This document shows positions 35,776 to 47,644 of a stretch of 64,000 bases of DNA, piece after piece; the stretch's first letter is position 1; each line of letters starts with the position of its first letter. The position numbers and the translations under genes are program-made. This DNA is from Beroe forskalii (taxonomy: Eukaryota > Ctenophora > Nuda > Beroida > Beroidae): positions 186,001 through 250,000 of the forward strand of contig WFMF01000094.1 of NCBI GenBank assembly GCA_011033025.1, given 5' to 3'. Below the pieces are notes generated by a model. That model did not search any database, was not told where the DNA came from, and worked only from the letters and a program-made list of their open reading frames with translations.

Positions 35776-37368
35776 GATCCATGAGTTAGTTAATTGTATT
35801 ATCACCCGACCCTACTTGGCTTGACCTAGCTGCTTCTGATTTCGGTATTTACGCTGCCTACATCAGGATTCTAGCTCTTTTCTTCAGGATTCAGCCAGGG
35901 GCTAGCCATACAACAGTATTTCCTTCCACTCGGGTCTGACGACCCTCGTCCGGATTGAACGCCTTTATAGATTTGCAAGTGCTCCTTTATCAAAATTTCT
36001 TTTCAAGTTTTTTCTGCATTCATTTTTTGGCTGTTTACCGCCTAGATTTGGTTTTATATTTGGGCTTCATTTGCTCCTTTAGAAAATTTTTGCGCGCGCC
36101 ACTATACAGTAGTTTTAAAGGGGTGATATATCGATAATTATCACACCCGAATTATAATCACGGGAGGGTGATAATAATTCTTTTCCAACCAGAGCAGCAA
36201 TTATATTAATTTCCAAAAATGATTTATGGCCCAAAATGGAGAATGCAACAAAAATGAAGGAAACCCAATGAGACACGGGAATAACTTGAGTGAGGGTGGA
36301 ACATAAGAAGTCGTTTTAGAAAATTGAGGCCCACGTCCATCATATCATATCATCGATTACTCAGGATGCTTACAATATGCACCTCCTGTTTTAATGGTGC
36401 ACTTTAAAAACATTTTCCCAGGTGTCTCGACCTTTTGAGGAGCGGCGAGTTTCGCCACGTCTGGGTACTTTTCAAGGCACACCAACAGATATGGAGCTAG
36501 GCCTACCATTGGATATATGAATAGGTAATATGGTGTCAGTGATAAGGCAGAGGAGAACAAACTGCGAGGAGATACTCTTATCTAGCAACATAAATGGTTA
36601 CAAAAACATTCGGGGACTTAAAGCCAAACTCTCAATTAAAGGATAATGAATAATACTCGGGAGAGGTAGACCGGCGGAGAAGAATAGGACAGTTTATCAA
36701 CATGCCACCAACAGAGCAGCGACCTCAAAATGAAATTGAAAGTGTTAAAAGGGATGGGAGGCACGTAAAGCGCATGACCACGCAGTTAAATGATCCCTGA
36801 ACCCAGCCTGAGCCAGGCATCCCTGAACGCAGCCTAAGAAGGTTATACCACGGTGTCTCGAAAATATGAGTGGCAACTAGCAGGGCTTTAGAAATAGAAC
36901 ATCAAAGTAAATAGCCGTAATAATGAAATGATGAAAAGTAATCAGCAGTTACCAAAATCTCTATTATCAAAACAGATAAACGTTTTATCACACAATGAGA
37001 CAATGCTAACAAGCTTAGAAAGTGATCCATTGATAACGTAGGACAGTCAGTGGTTACGCTGGGCATTTGACAAACAGCATACATTATCCAGAAACAGAAG
37101 ATATGACAATGATTCTGATATTTATGATTCGCGCGCCAAAGTGTGCGTACGTGATTATACTTAGCACCAAGTTCACATTCCGGACATTAGGGATCATGAG
37201 AGTTCAGCACCTCTTTACTGTGGTTTGTAGATAAAAATAAACAATATAACGTGAAATTGCGTGTCTTGAAACTGCAACTCTGCAACATAATATTATCGGA
37301 TGGGATTTTTCTAAACCCTCACAGTTTGCTAGCAAGAAGCTTTTAATGATAATTGTTGCAGAAAAGTA
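35776..37368. other. Gene-free stretch
   Basis: No gene or named repeat was recognised in about 1.6 kb, apart from the related hairpin half near 36120-36180. Confidence 0.4.
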
Positions 37369-38439
37369 CACACGGGTGGGTATTTTTTGGACATATTTCC
37401 AACTGATATGAATGAAATGGTATTAAGGTTTTAACTTCAGAAAACAATTTATTTCTCATCAAATGGGAAAAAGCCTAAATTTTTGAAGATAATCTACTTT
37501 TCTGGAGTTAAAGGTCCATTTTTTGAGATATACCTGCTCAAAGATGAATTTATTTTCAAATTTTCAACATTTATTCCAAATTTTCGGAAAATTTGTCTGA
37601 CAGAATTTCTAAAGAGTTTGGTGTCGAGATAATTTTCATACTTATTAATGAGTATTGCCTTGTCAAAATACAACAACTCCCATTGCTTTGTTTGAAGTCT
37701 CCAGCGAGTAACAGGCTCCCAAAGAGGCTACAAAATGACCACTGGTGGGTATTTTTAGGACACAATTGACTTCGGAAATTACAATGACAAATCATTATGA
37801 ATTTCCTTCTAACTCCAGATTAGGTAGTAAATTAAAGGTTGATATAAATGCTACAGGAAAAATTAACTGGTTACCATTAGTGTGTGATTTTATATTGAAC
37901 ATCAAAGTGTGTGCTTTAAAAATGACCACCTGTGGGTAATTTTCAGCTTTTATTAAGTCGTTTAAATCCATAAGAACGGCAATAGAACGATATTAAATAT
38001 TCGTTACGTTTGCAAAATATCATTGGCAAGAATCTGACAAGGATCGACCGAGGGGCAGATTTCTGACCGAGGCCGAGGCCGAGGAAAATGAAAATCTGAA
38101 ATTTCAACCGAGGCCGAGGCCGAGGAAAACGACGATCTAAAATTTTGACCGAGGCCGAGTCCTCGGTGCCCTAATTTGCACCGAGGCCGAGGCCGAGGCC
38201 GAGGATTTCAGTGGATATTTTCAACAATTTGAACGGATCACCACAACTGCACCGTTTTGTTGGGAAAGGTCAAAACTAATTGATATTGTTCAGTGGACCG
38301 TAATACTAGATCTTAACTGCATTATTTGCACTTATTATTCATCTTATCTGGACAAATGAAAGCACAGTTCCCTGCAAGGGACCTGTATGAGACCTCAACG
38401 AGCATAATATAGCATAGTATACACTATACTATTTTTTAA

Positions 38440-38695
38440 TTTTGACGGTTTTACTTTTATTCAAATAGCCGTACGGAAGTGTAATCCATACTTTATTCGC
38501 CCGAGACTTCGCTGTAATGGGCTTCGCCTCATTCAACCCTCCCGCACAGTTTCCTGTATGCTCGGCTGAGTGAACCGTCGGGCTGCATAGGCTCAAGATG
38601 AATCTCTCACCCTTAGCTCAGTGGCGCTTACCTACCGGGATTCGAACTCAGGATCTTTGGATCCTGTGCTCAATACACCACTGACCCTTTATAGT
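38440..38695 (-). mobile_element. Possible tRNA-derived SINE
   Basis: On the minus strand, GGGTCAGTGGTGTATTGAGC resembles an RNA polymerase III A box. It is followed by a potential anticodon stem CAGGATC/GATCCTG and then GAGTTCGAATCCC, a good B box. The downstream sequence ends near an A-rich stretch at about 38445. The tRNA-like part does not fold as a clean tRNA, so a SINE head is more likely than a tRNA gene. It lies inside the hAT-type element. Confidence 0.45.
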
Positions 38696-38849
38696 AGATA
38701 ATAGGTATTGTTTTGTATGTTAATAGAGAGATGGAATACCTAAAATACAAGACAAAGGTTTATAAAATTTGGTCTTGCGGGCATATGTTTACTTCGCCTT
38801 CTTTCACTTCTGTAACCTAACAGTGCTTTAGGTTTGACGTTGCTTCCTA

Positions 38850-40260
38850 TTTGACAATGTATAGCAAGGCTCTGGGGGGGGGGGGTAGCCCCCACAAGAC
38901 AGACGTTCAGATAAGATTGAAAATTGGTGCCTCAAAAGGATTTCACTTCAATTCTTGCCTATTTTCTACAAAGACTCTTCAAAGCAAAATCATGGCAGCA
39001 ACGTAAGTACAATGCTGGGCAGGGGTCTGGGGCGGCTACCCCCAGAGCCGTTCAAATTAGATTAAATTGGTACCTCAGACCTCAGTATGATTTCACATCA
39101 ATTCTTGACTAATTTCTACAAGACTCTTCAAGGACAAAATCATGGCAGCAACATAAGTACCACAGTCCCTACAGTGCTAGGCAGGGGTCTGGGGGCAGCA
39201 GCCCCCAGATGCCATGCGTTTAGATTAGATTAAATTGGTTCCTAAATATAATTTCACTTCAATTCTCATCAATTTTCGACGAGACTGTTCGAGGAAAATT
39301 CACGGAAGCAACTTAAGTACGGTGCTAGGGACTAGGGAGAGGTCGGGGGCGGCAGCCCCCAGATGCCAGTTGTTAAGATTTGAAATTGATTAAATTTGTG
39401 CCTCAATAGGATTTCACTTCAATTCTTGCCTATTTTTCTATTTTTGACGAGACTGATCGGAGAAAAATCACCGCAGTGACTTACTGACTTAAGTACGGTG
39501 CTATGCAGGGGTCTGGGGGCGGCAGCCCCCAGAAGCCAGACGTTCGGATGAGATTAAAAATTGGTGCTTCAATAGGATCTCACTTTGAATCTTGCCTTTT
39601 TTCGAAAAATTTACGGATCGGGACGTTGAATAAGAGTCCCATAATTGTAATTAATGAGTACTTTATTTATTCTCTGATTCAGTGGTACACTTACAAATGG
39701 AAACGATGTGGTTCTTTACAACAAATTTCGTCGTTCTACGACATCTTCAGGTCTCAATTTTGATTGTATAAAGTAGTTTTGTAAAGTTTAAAACAGTCTG
39801 GTCGATAAAAATCCATGGCAGCAACTTAAGTACAGTGCTAGGCAGGGGTCTGTGGGCGGCAGTCCCCAAAGGCCAGCTGCCAGACGTTTAGATTAGATCA
39901 AATTGGTTCCTCAATAGGATTTCACTTAAAAATCACGGCAGCAACTTAATACAGTGCTAGGCAGGGGTCTGGGGGCGGCAGCCCCCAGAAGCCAGACGTT
40001 TAGATCAGATAAAATTGGCGCCTCATTAGGATTTCACTTCAATTCTTGCCTCTTTTCGACGAGACTGATCAAGGAAAATTCACAGCAGCAACTTAATACA
40101 GTGCTAGGCAGGGGTCTGGGGAGGCAGGCGGCAGCCCCCAGAAGCCAGACGTTTAGATCAGATTAAATTGGTGCCTCAATAGGGTTTCACTTCAATTCTT
40201 GCTTATTATCGACAAGACTGGTCGAAAAAATCACGGCAGCAACTTGAGACGTGCAGTGCT
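38850..40260 (-). repeat. Satellite array, about 160-bp unit with GC-rich hairpin core
   Basis: About eight units with cores near 38872, 39025, 39184, 39345, 39507, 39845, 39964 and 40114. Each has CTGGGGGC and GCCCCCAG arms around a GGCA-type loop, flanked by GGGGT and AAGCCAGACG. The intervening AT-rich part contains TTTCACTTCAATTCTTGCC. The core is the reverse complement of the core at 10320-11430, although the rest of the unit differs. Confidence 0.85.
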
Positions 40261-41814
40261 AGTGAATTAAATTGAAGCTCCTAAATTTCTACCTACCCAT
40301 TTTTTCCTATTTTTGACGAGACTAGTCAAATAAATATGATGGCCACAGTTCATCAAATGTTTCAAGATCTTTCAAATAAATCATACAAGTTATTTTGGGC
40401 CCTTTTCAAAATAAAATTCAGGTTTTTCCTGTTATCAAATATGGATATTTTCCTTTAAAATCCTCGGTAAAATCCTCGGCAAATTTAAAAAAACTCGGCC
40501 GAGGCCGAGGAGAATTGGGATTTAAAATGACCGAGGCCGAGGCATTCCGAGGATTGGCAATTCTGACCGAGGCCGAGGCCTCGGTAAAACCCCAATCCTC
40601 GGTGAAAACCGAGGCCGAGCCGAGGCCTCGGTCGATCCTTGGAATCTGAGGCCATCACTGAAATGTCTCATGTTTAATTGCTCTTTAAATCATCACTAGA
40701 AGTTCAATATTACCCACCGGAGGGTATAGTAGTTTTCAAAGCGAACTCAGATTTTCTAATTTCAAAATGTTATTTTTGTCTTCAAATTGTTTGATATGAA
40801 TTTCTGATGAACTGTCTACCTGAAATCTACAATTTCCAGCAAAATTTATGGCACAATGCAATTAATCCTTCCAAAGGGGGCCAAAAATCCTGTGGGTATT
40901 TTTAGATTTTTGGCCCCCTTTGGAAGGATTAATTGCATTGTGCCATAAATTTTGCTGGAAATTGTAGATTTCAGGTAGACAGTTCATCAGAAATTCATAT
41001 CAAACAATTTGAAGACAAAAATAACATTTTGAAATTAGAAAATCTGAGTTCGCTTTGAAAACTACCCTCCGGTGGGTAATATTGAACTTCTAGTGATGAT
41101 TTAAAGAGCAATTTAACATGAGACATTTCAGTGATGGCCTCAGATTCTTGCCAATGATATTTTGCAAACGTAACGAATATTTAATATCGTTCTATTGCCG
41201 TTCTTATGGATTTAAACGACTTAATAAAAGCTGAAAATTACCCACAGGTGGTCATTTTTAAAGCACACACTTTGATGTTCAATATAAAATCACACACTAA
41301 TGGTAACCAGTTAATTTTTCCTGTAGCATTTATAATTATCAACCTTTAATTTACTACCTAATCTGGAGTTAGAAGGAAATTCATAATGATTTGTCATTGT
41401 AATTTCCGAAGTCAATTGTGTCCTAAAAATACCCACCAGTGGTCATTTTGTAGCCTCTCTTTGGGAGCCTGTTACTCGCTGGAGACTTCAAACAAAGCAA
41501 TGGGAGTTGTTGTATTTTGACAAGGCAATACTCATTAATAAGTATGAAAATTATCTCGACACCAAACTCTTTAGAAATTCTGTCAGACAAATTTTCCGAA
41601 AATTTGGAATAAATGTTGAAAATTTGAAAATAAATTCATCTTTGAGCAGGTATATCTCAAAAAATGGACCTTTAACTCCAGAAAAGTAGATTATCTTCAA
41701 AAATTTAGGCTTTTTCCCATTTGATGAGAAATAAATTGTTTTCTGAAGTTAAAACCTTAATACCATTTCATTCATATCAGTTGGAAATATGTCCAAAAAA
41801 TACCCACCCGTGTG

Positions 41815-42595
41815 GCAATTCTACTGCAATATTCTTCATGAATTATATACAGAGCATAGAAGAAAGCCAAGTTATGAGCAGTTACAAAATTTTTGTTAAA
41901 TGTACCCACCAGTGGGTAAAAATACCCACCTAGAATTGAAATCAAAGTCGTAATCTCAACAGAAATTTCCTATAATTTAAGAGTAACATAACAACCAAAA
42001 CTTGAAATAAAATGAGCAATCGCCGAAATCTAAATAATATCAAGTTGTGCCAATTTTATTTCTGTACCGTTGAACTGTTTAGTTATCGTAGAAAGTTCGA
42101 TTCCGTGAAAGCAACCATTTCTAATCTGTTCAAGAAGATCCAACATGTTAGATACCTAACATGTTCGATAACATTGGTCAATTAGGCGAGTTATTGCACA
42201 TGATTTATTATCACGGTTTCTATTTCATACACCTCTCATAAATTATTATCTGGTTTCCATTTAATGTACACCTTTTCATCTTCGGTTATATATTCGGGTA
42301 TCGTAAATAGCACTATCAGTATCAGATAATAAAGCATATATTATGAACTGCTCGAAGTAAGGGCGGACCCTTTCAATTAACGCTGATATTCGTTATAATT
42401 CCAACATTGCACAGTTATAATTCAGAGAAAATTCTCCTGCGATTCTAACTTTCTCAATACAAATTGAGCGGAAATTATTTAAGAGGCCATAATGCCAAGG
42501 GCTCTAGCTAAGCATGACGTGATTGACCATGTCACACTTAGTTTAGGCCCAACCATGTAATATCTGACGAGGTCATGTCATCATGGTATAGAACT
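41815..42595. other. Gene-free sequence
   Basis: It contains TACCCACC motifs near 41905-41930 related to the palindrome, and a small perfect inverted repeat (AACATGTTAG / CTAACATGTT) at 42142-42165. Nothing else was recognised. Confidence 0.4.
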
Positions 42596-42767
42596 ATAGG
42601 TCGAAGGAGTAACCTATATAATACCACATATATGTAGTGAGCGCGAAGCGCGAACTATATATAGACGCATTATTGGCCGAAGCGAAGCTGAGGTCAATAA
42701 TGGTTTGTTTTGGACGAGGCGAAGCCGAGTTCAAAACAATGTGGTATTAGGTACTCCTGAGACCTAT
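42596..42767 (+). repeat. Three-hairpin element with GCGAAGC tips
   Basis: The outer inverted repeat is ATAGGTC...AATACCACAT against ATGTGGTATT...GACCTAT. Inside are three hairpins. The first has a TATATGTAGT / ACTATATATA stem with tip GCGCGAAGCGC. The second has an ATTATTGGCC / GGTCAATAAT stem with tip CGAAGCGAAGCTGAG. The third has a GTTTTGGA / TTCAAAAC stem with tip CGAGGCGAAGCCGAG. The linker GGTTTGTTTT between hairpins 2 and 3 matches GATTTGTTTT in the 52888-53074 element. Confidence 0.75.
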
Positions 42768-43138
42768 GGTGATATTACATGGCGAAATTACATAAATTGT
42801 GGTGGAAACTCATAAGAAATATGAAACATGACGTCTCATAGTTGTACTTGTATAGTTGTATCAGGCGTCATGGTAAGAATGCTCTCGCCGGTAATTGCAT
42901 TTTTGTCGGGCCTCAAGACATGTACTTGTAGACATATGTCGATGGAATGCATATTGTGATGCCATGTAGCAATTTACCACAGTGAAGCAAGATAACGGCG
43001 TCATTTGAACAGCCTGTTGATCATTGGAGTCTCAAATACCACAAAATTCGAATATCTGCGTTCCAACCAAATTATTCAAATTGAATTGGCACTTGAGGCG
43101 GCAGGTATCGTTACTCGTGTAATGGTCCGCAAACAAAT
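42768..43138. other. Gene-free sequence
   Basis: Nothing was recognised. Confidence 0.4.
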
Positions 43139-43260
43139 GTAGACAACTCACGTCATAAACTTTCTTATTGAATCTACGACGATGTCATCATTGTAAATAC
43201 CCTATCAACTCTTGGAAAATCCTATAACATGGGGTTATAGGATCCGAACGACTCTAAAAA
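43139..43260 (+). repeat. Flanking direct repeat, left
   Basis: It contains CTCACGTCATAAACTTTC and AACATGGGGTTATAGGATCC. The same segments recur in the same order at 43900-44015, on the other side of the GGTACC array, so the array sits between two diverged direct copies. Confidence 0.7.
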
Positions 43261-43263
43261 GAT

Positions 43264-43886
43264 GGGGGGGGGGGGGCAACCCCCATAAACCCCCATAAAC
43301 CCCCAAAAATTTAACCCCCATTTGCCTTTTTCGATATCCACTTGGGGGCTTATGGGGGTTTAATTTTCCAGAAAAAGGTCGAAAATCTTTAATGAAAATC
43401 GGTACCATTTCAAAATAGGGCCAAAATCGTCAACAAAAAATGGTACTATTTCAGAAAAGGCTTGAAAATCGCCAACAAAAAATGGTACCATTTCAAAAAA
43501 GGGTCTAAGATTGTCAACAAAAAATGGTACCATTTCAAAAAAATGGCCGAAAATGGTACCATTTTAGGAAAGGTTCGAAAATGCGCAACAAAAATGTTAC
43601 CATTTCAAAATCAAAAAAGGCTTGAAAATCGCTGAAAAATGGTACCATTTCAGAAAAAGGGCCGAAATTCATCAACAAAAAATGGTACCATTTCAAAAAA
43701 AAGCCAAAAATCGTCAACAAAAAATGGTACCATTCCGTAAAATGCCAAAAATTGTGAACAAAATCAGTCATAAAACAGCAAAATTTAACTAAATTAAGCC
43801 CCCATAAACCCCCATAAACCCCCAAAAATTAAACCCCCATTTGCCATTTTTCGATATCCACCGGGGGTTTATGGGGGTTGGCCCCC
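43264..43886. repeat. GGTACC-palindrome array between G/C-rich ends
   Basis: About ten units of roughly 38 bp each contain GAAATGGTACCATTTT or a close variant, a self-complementary segment. At both sides stands a block of about 95 bp in direct orientation made of CCCCCATAAACCCCC runs, TTCGATATCCAC and GGGGGTTTATGGGGGTT. The outermost G run and C run are inverted, and AAAGAT flanks both sides, which could be a 6-bp target duplication of an inserted unit. The minus strand of the CCCCCATAAA block has four or more G5 runs. Confidence 0.65.
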
Positions 43887-43899
43887 CCCAAAGATATTT

Positions 43900-44015
43900 A
43901 GGCGACTCACGTCATAAACTTTCATATTGAATCTACGTCGGAGTCATCACTGTAAACACAGCTTATAGGGTCGGAAACGACCACATAACATGGGGTTATA
44001 GGATCCATCCCGACC
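43900..44015 (+). repeat. Flanking direct repeat, right
   Basis: Counterpart of 43139-43260. Confidence 0.7.
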
Positions 44016-44117
44016 CTATAATATTGAAATAACCCGATGTATATGGTTGCAAATAAGGGCTTATGAGCCATGTAATATCAGTTATACGTTCTAAATTCGT
44101 CGGATTAGAAACATCAA

Positions 44118-44915
44118 CTCCAGTGAATCACAAATACAGTGGTGAATGGTGAGTGAAAACTCCAGTGACCCACAATAACAGTGGTGGATAGTGAGTGAAA
44201 ACTCCAGTGAATCACAAATACAGTGGTGAATGGTGAGTGAAAACTCCAGTGACCCACAATAACAGTGGTGGCTAGTGAGTGAAAACTCCAGTGAATCACA
44301 AATACAGTGGTGAATGGTGAGTGAAAACTCCAGTAACCCACAATAACAGTGGTGGCTAGTGAGTGAAAACTCCAGTCAATCACAAATACAGTGGTGAATG
44401 GTGAGTGAAAACTCCAGTAACCCACAATAACAGTGGTGGCTAGTGAGTGAAAACTCCAGTGAATCACAAATACAGTGGTGAATGGTGAGTGAAAACTCCA
44501 GTAACCCACAATAACAGTGGTGGCTAGTGAGTGAAAACTCCAGTGAATCACAAGTAGGGGTGACTGGTGGTGAAAATGGTGAGTGAAAACAGGGGTCCAG
44601 AAAACTCCAGTGACCCACAAGTACAGTGGTGGCTAGTGAGTGAAAACTCCAGTGAATCACAAGTACAGGGGTGACTGGTGAGTGAAAACTCCAGTGAATC
44701 ACAAGTACAGGGGTGACTGGTGAGTGAAAACTCCAGTGACCCACAAGTACAGTGGTGACTGGAGAGTGAAAACTCCAGTGAATCACAAGTACAGGGGTGA
44801 CTGGAGAGTGAAAACTCCAGTGACCCACAAGTACAGTGGTACTGGTGAATGGTGAGTGAAAACTCCAGTGACCCACAAGTACAGTGGTGAATGGTGAGTG
44901 AAAACTCCAGTGATC
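44118..44915 (-). repeat. 42-bp minisatellite with 84-bp dimer pattern
   Basis: About 19 units. The unit contains GTGAGTGAAAACTCCAGTGA followed by a variable ATCACAAATACAGTG or CCCACAATAACAGTG segment. In the 44118-44530 half the two unit types alternate strictly, giving an 84-bp higher-order repeat. Because 42 is a multiple of 3, two frames stay open on the minus strand for about 166 codons (WSFHS-type repeats). I judge these noncoding. Confidence 0.88.
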
Positions 44916-45954
44916 AGTGGATCAGAGACAATGGACCGCGGTTGCTCTAATTCTAACTCTGCGCCCAGGATGAGTACCGAACAATCTAATTCACAAATGC
45001 AGGTATTATACAATGGATAAAAGCACTATTGTTTCATCATCATATCGCTATAACAAGCGCTTCAGACCTGAGGTCGAACGCATATAATACGAGTCACAAG
45101 TTCAGCCAATGGCAGACCACCATCGAGAAGCGAGTGACCAATCAGAAATGGAGTGCGGGCACGTGCCTAATATAAAGCAAGACATTGTTGTCGTTTGATA
45201 AAAGGGCGATTACAATGCAGCGTAGCTCGATATAGGCCATGTTCAGAATACTAGAAGAAAGGGTATAATAACAATTCTTGACAAAAGGATTAATTCAAAA
45301 CTCAGCTCATAACACCCGGCTTGACTTTAACCCTGCCTTTAATTGCACTGCCCTGTAACTTATCAGCTAAACAATGCCTCCCGACAACATGTGCAGCGCA
45401 TTATTATTGCTCACAGAATCATCAGTATCTTCTTCATTACTGGCAGATAATATAATATAGATCGTAAAAGTTGCTCTGTTTACTTCGACGGTCGGCGTAA
45501 AAAATACGGATCACTCGCTTCAGTCACTACAATAATCAACCATAAGCAGATTTTTTCAACTTTCGTGAAAAATATGGCTCGGATCATGCAGGTAGTGATT
45601 ACGCGGAAACTCACCAAACAAAAACCATTGAGGACTGCAGTATACTCGAGAAGCAACATTCAAGTAGGGCGTTTCCTAACCAAGCGGGGCATATCGGAAA
45701 GAAAACACGGACACGCGCTAATCTCCATGCTAATACGTGGAAGTACTGATTCAATCAGGACAGTTATCTGATTAACTGATCCCACAAAGGAAACGAAGTC
45801 AAGGTGTGTGCGCGTGTGTGCTCAAGCGAAATGCTAATAAGATGGTGTGAAGAGAGTGGCAAGTGATCTAAACAAATCGCACAGGAATGCAATGTTTCGA
45901 AAGTGTACAAATATATTATACTATCGCATAACAGCCTAATATTCGGCTGATGTT
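44916..45954. other. Gene-free sequence
   Basis: Nothing was recognised in about 1 kb. The frame at 45565 has no domain. Confidence 0.4.
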
Positions 45955-46442
45955 GGGCCGTCCCCGCGCGCGGTGCGTGGCCGGGGCGAGCGAGGGCGTG
46001 GAACACCGCGTGGCACGTGATGAGGCTCGAGCCCTGCCATTGGTGGGGTTAGAGTGACAGATGCACACGGATTGGATTATCAGGTTCTGTGTTAGGAGGA
46101 GGAGTTGTTGAAGCTATCACTTACAAGTATAGAATGAGCGGTAATCATTAATTACCGTTCACTCCTCCTAGTGTAGCGCAAAGACTCATCGTCTCTTAAC
46201 CATCGTCAAGCAGAAACATCCCTCTTGTCATTATCTAACACACCACGAGACACGTCACGTGACATCACCCTTGCCTCCTATTGGTTGGATGCCCCCTTTC
46301 CTGGAATCTCACTGGTCGGGATGAAGTGCACCGCGTACATATAATATCCGAGGGATGGTGTCATGCACCCGAATAACAAGGACCAGCTTGTTAGGACGTT
46401 GTGCAGCTAAATTGGCACGTGCAAATACTAGCGGGTCACGTG
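45955..46442. promoter_or_regulatory. CpG-rich patch with E-boxes and CCAAT boxes
   Basis: The patch at 45955-46020 is the most CpG-rich noncoding stretch of the window. CACGTG sites lie at 46014, 46256, 46416 and 46437, with ATTGG (inverted CCAAT) at 46039, 46280 and 46411. The recurrent E-box/CCAAT pairing suggests a promoter, but I found no first exon on either side. Confidence 0.4.
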
Positions 46443-47644
46443 TGCGCGCAGGGACTCATTGCTAAGCATTTCCAGTATATATTTAGATCCACAGGTAGAA
46501 CGATTTAGACGCTCTTGATTGACGGGTAACGTCCAAGCAATTACTTGCTTGATGCAGATATTAGTAGATTGATCTAATACTTCTTTATCATTACGTACAC
46601 GAGCTCGCAGATGGCTTTTTGAAAGTAATAATTTGATTGGAATCAAGGAATTAGAGGCAGGTCACCGGATAAAGGATCATAAAGGGGTATTTAACGTGCT
46701 ATCTGGAGCTTAAACTATCCGCAAAAACAAACAACAAGCATGGAGTAATTTAGCTAACGCTTGTATAGCAGTAGACCTTCTTCCCCAGTTATTATTTAAC
46801 TATTGAAGATTGAGAATCAAGGAGAGTTCGTATTTTTAGAAAGCTGAGTCCGTCTTCAAGTACTATCAAATCTGTCTTTACCAGTCTACAGGTGTCTCAA
46901 CTGCCAATTATTGTCAAGATCTGGGAACTGTGCTAAGGTGGAGATAACCAAATTTTAGAAACTTGCCAAGGATCAGGAAATTAACAGGATAATTCTCCGG
47001 CTACCGATCGTACACCATCGACGCCTAAAAGAGAATGCCGGTGGGCGATGGTACTCCGAAGATGCGCTTACGGCCCTACACTGTATCAAGCCATTGCTTT
47101 TGCAAAAATAGCTAGGACTTACCTAGTAGATTCCTCCACACTACCTAAATCCAAACAACCAAATTCTTAACTTCTATAAGATGATAACTAGGTATTGAAG
47201 GATTCCCATTTCGCAACAATTCCATCCTCTGCTGACAGTCACAAGATTAATAACTTCCACCCCGAGTCACGTTGGGTTATTTACCCTCTCAACCCCACGG
47301 ATAGTGCTACAAACAACATTATTTAGTCGCATAATGATAACGGTCAACTTTACAACTTGTTTACCCTCCATAATTTCAAGCTGAGGTTAACTGGTTAACC
47401 CGATGCAATGCGTTAAATTATTGAACGGATTCAAATAACCTAACAGGTTGAACTTTTATTTGACGTCGTTACATTACATAATAAGTTCTCTGGGTGCTTA
47501 ACAAACAAATTCGTTAAACTGGTAATTCAGTGTTACATTTTGTCATATGATTATCACGGTAACCTAAAAGTTTAAGCAATAAATTGGTTATTAAACTTAT
47601 TCAGCAATTTCTCACAACCATTTCACTAAATCTTAAGAATATGA
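46443..47644. other. Gene-free sequence
   Basis: Nothing was recognised in about 1.2 kb. Confidence 0.4.

Larger units (their letters stand above)
38038..40641. mobile_element. hAT-type non-autonomous element, 2604 bp
   Basis: A perfect 8-bp target duplication GAATCTGA (38030-38037 and 40642-40649) and perfect 16-bp inverted termini CAAGGATCGACCGAGG define it exactly. The uninterrupted mirror arm at about 41140 shows the empty site. About 150 bp inside each end are dense with CCGAGGCCGAGG motifs, typical of subterminal transposase-binding repeats in hAT elements. The interior contains a SINE-like segment and a satellite array, and no transposase. Confidence 0.93.
37369..41814. mobile_element. 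Nearly perfect giant palindrome split by a hAT-type insertion
   Basis: The right arm, 40905-41814, is 910 bp. The left arm is 37369-38037 plus 40650-40889 (909 bp once the insertion and one target duplicate are removed). The spacer is 15 bp (40890-40904). In the segments I compared, the arms differ only by two 4-bp indels. The motif ACCCACC(A/G)GTGG recurs in both arms and again just outside at 41910-41935. It codes for nothing; frames at 37494 and 41507 are the same sequence seen twice. It may be a foldback transposon or a local inverted duplication. Confidence 0.85.

Noticed and set aside
38560-38690. A functional tRNA gene
   Set aside because: A and B box-like sequences exist, but there is no proper acceptor stem and the anticodon arm does not give a 7-base loop. 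A SINE head fits better.
37494-41689. Identical 60-codon frames in two places
   Set aside because: They are the two mirror arms of the palindrome. Short, AT-driven and without known similarity.
44114-44876. Two overlapping frames of about 166 codons
   Set aside because: Both run through the 42-bp minisatellite and stay open because 42 is divisible by three. No domain, start context or splice support.
4190-44915. CRISPR array interpretation of the regular repeats
   Set aside because: Units are contiguous satellites without unique spacers, and the context is an animal genome.
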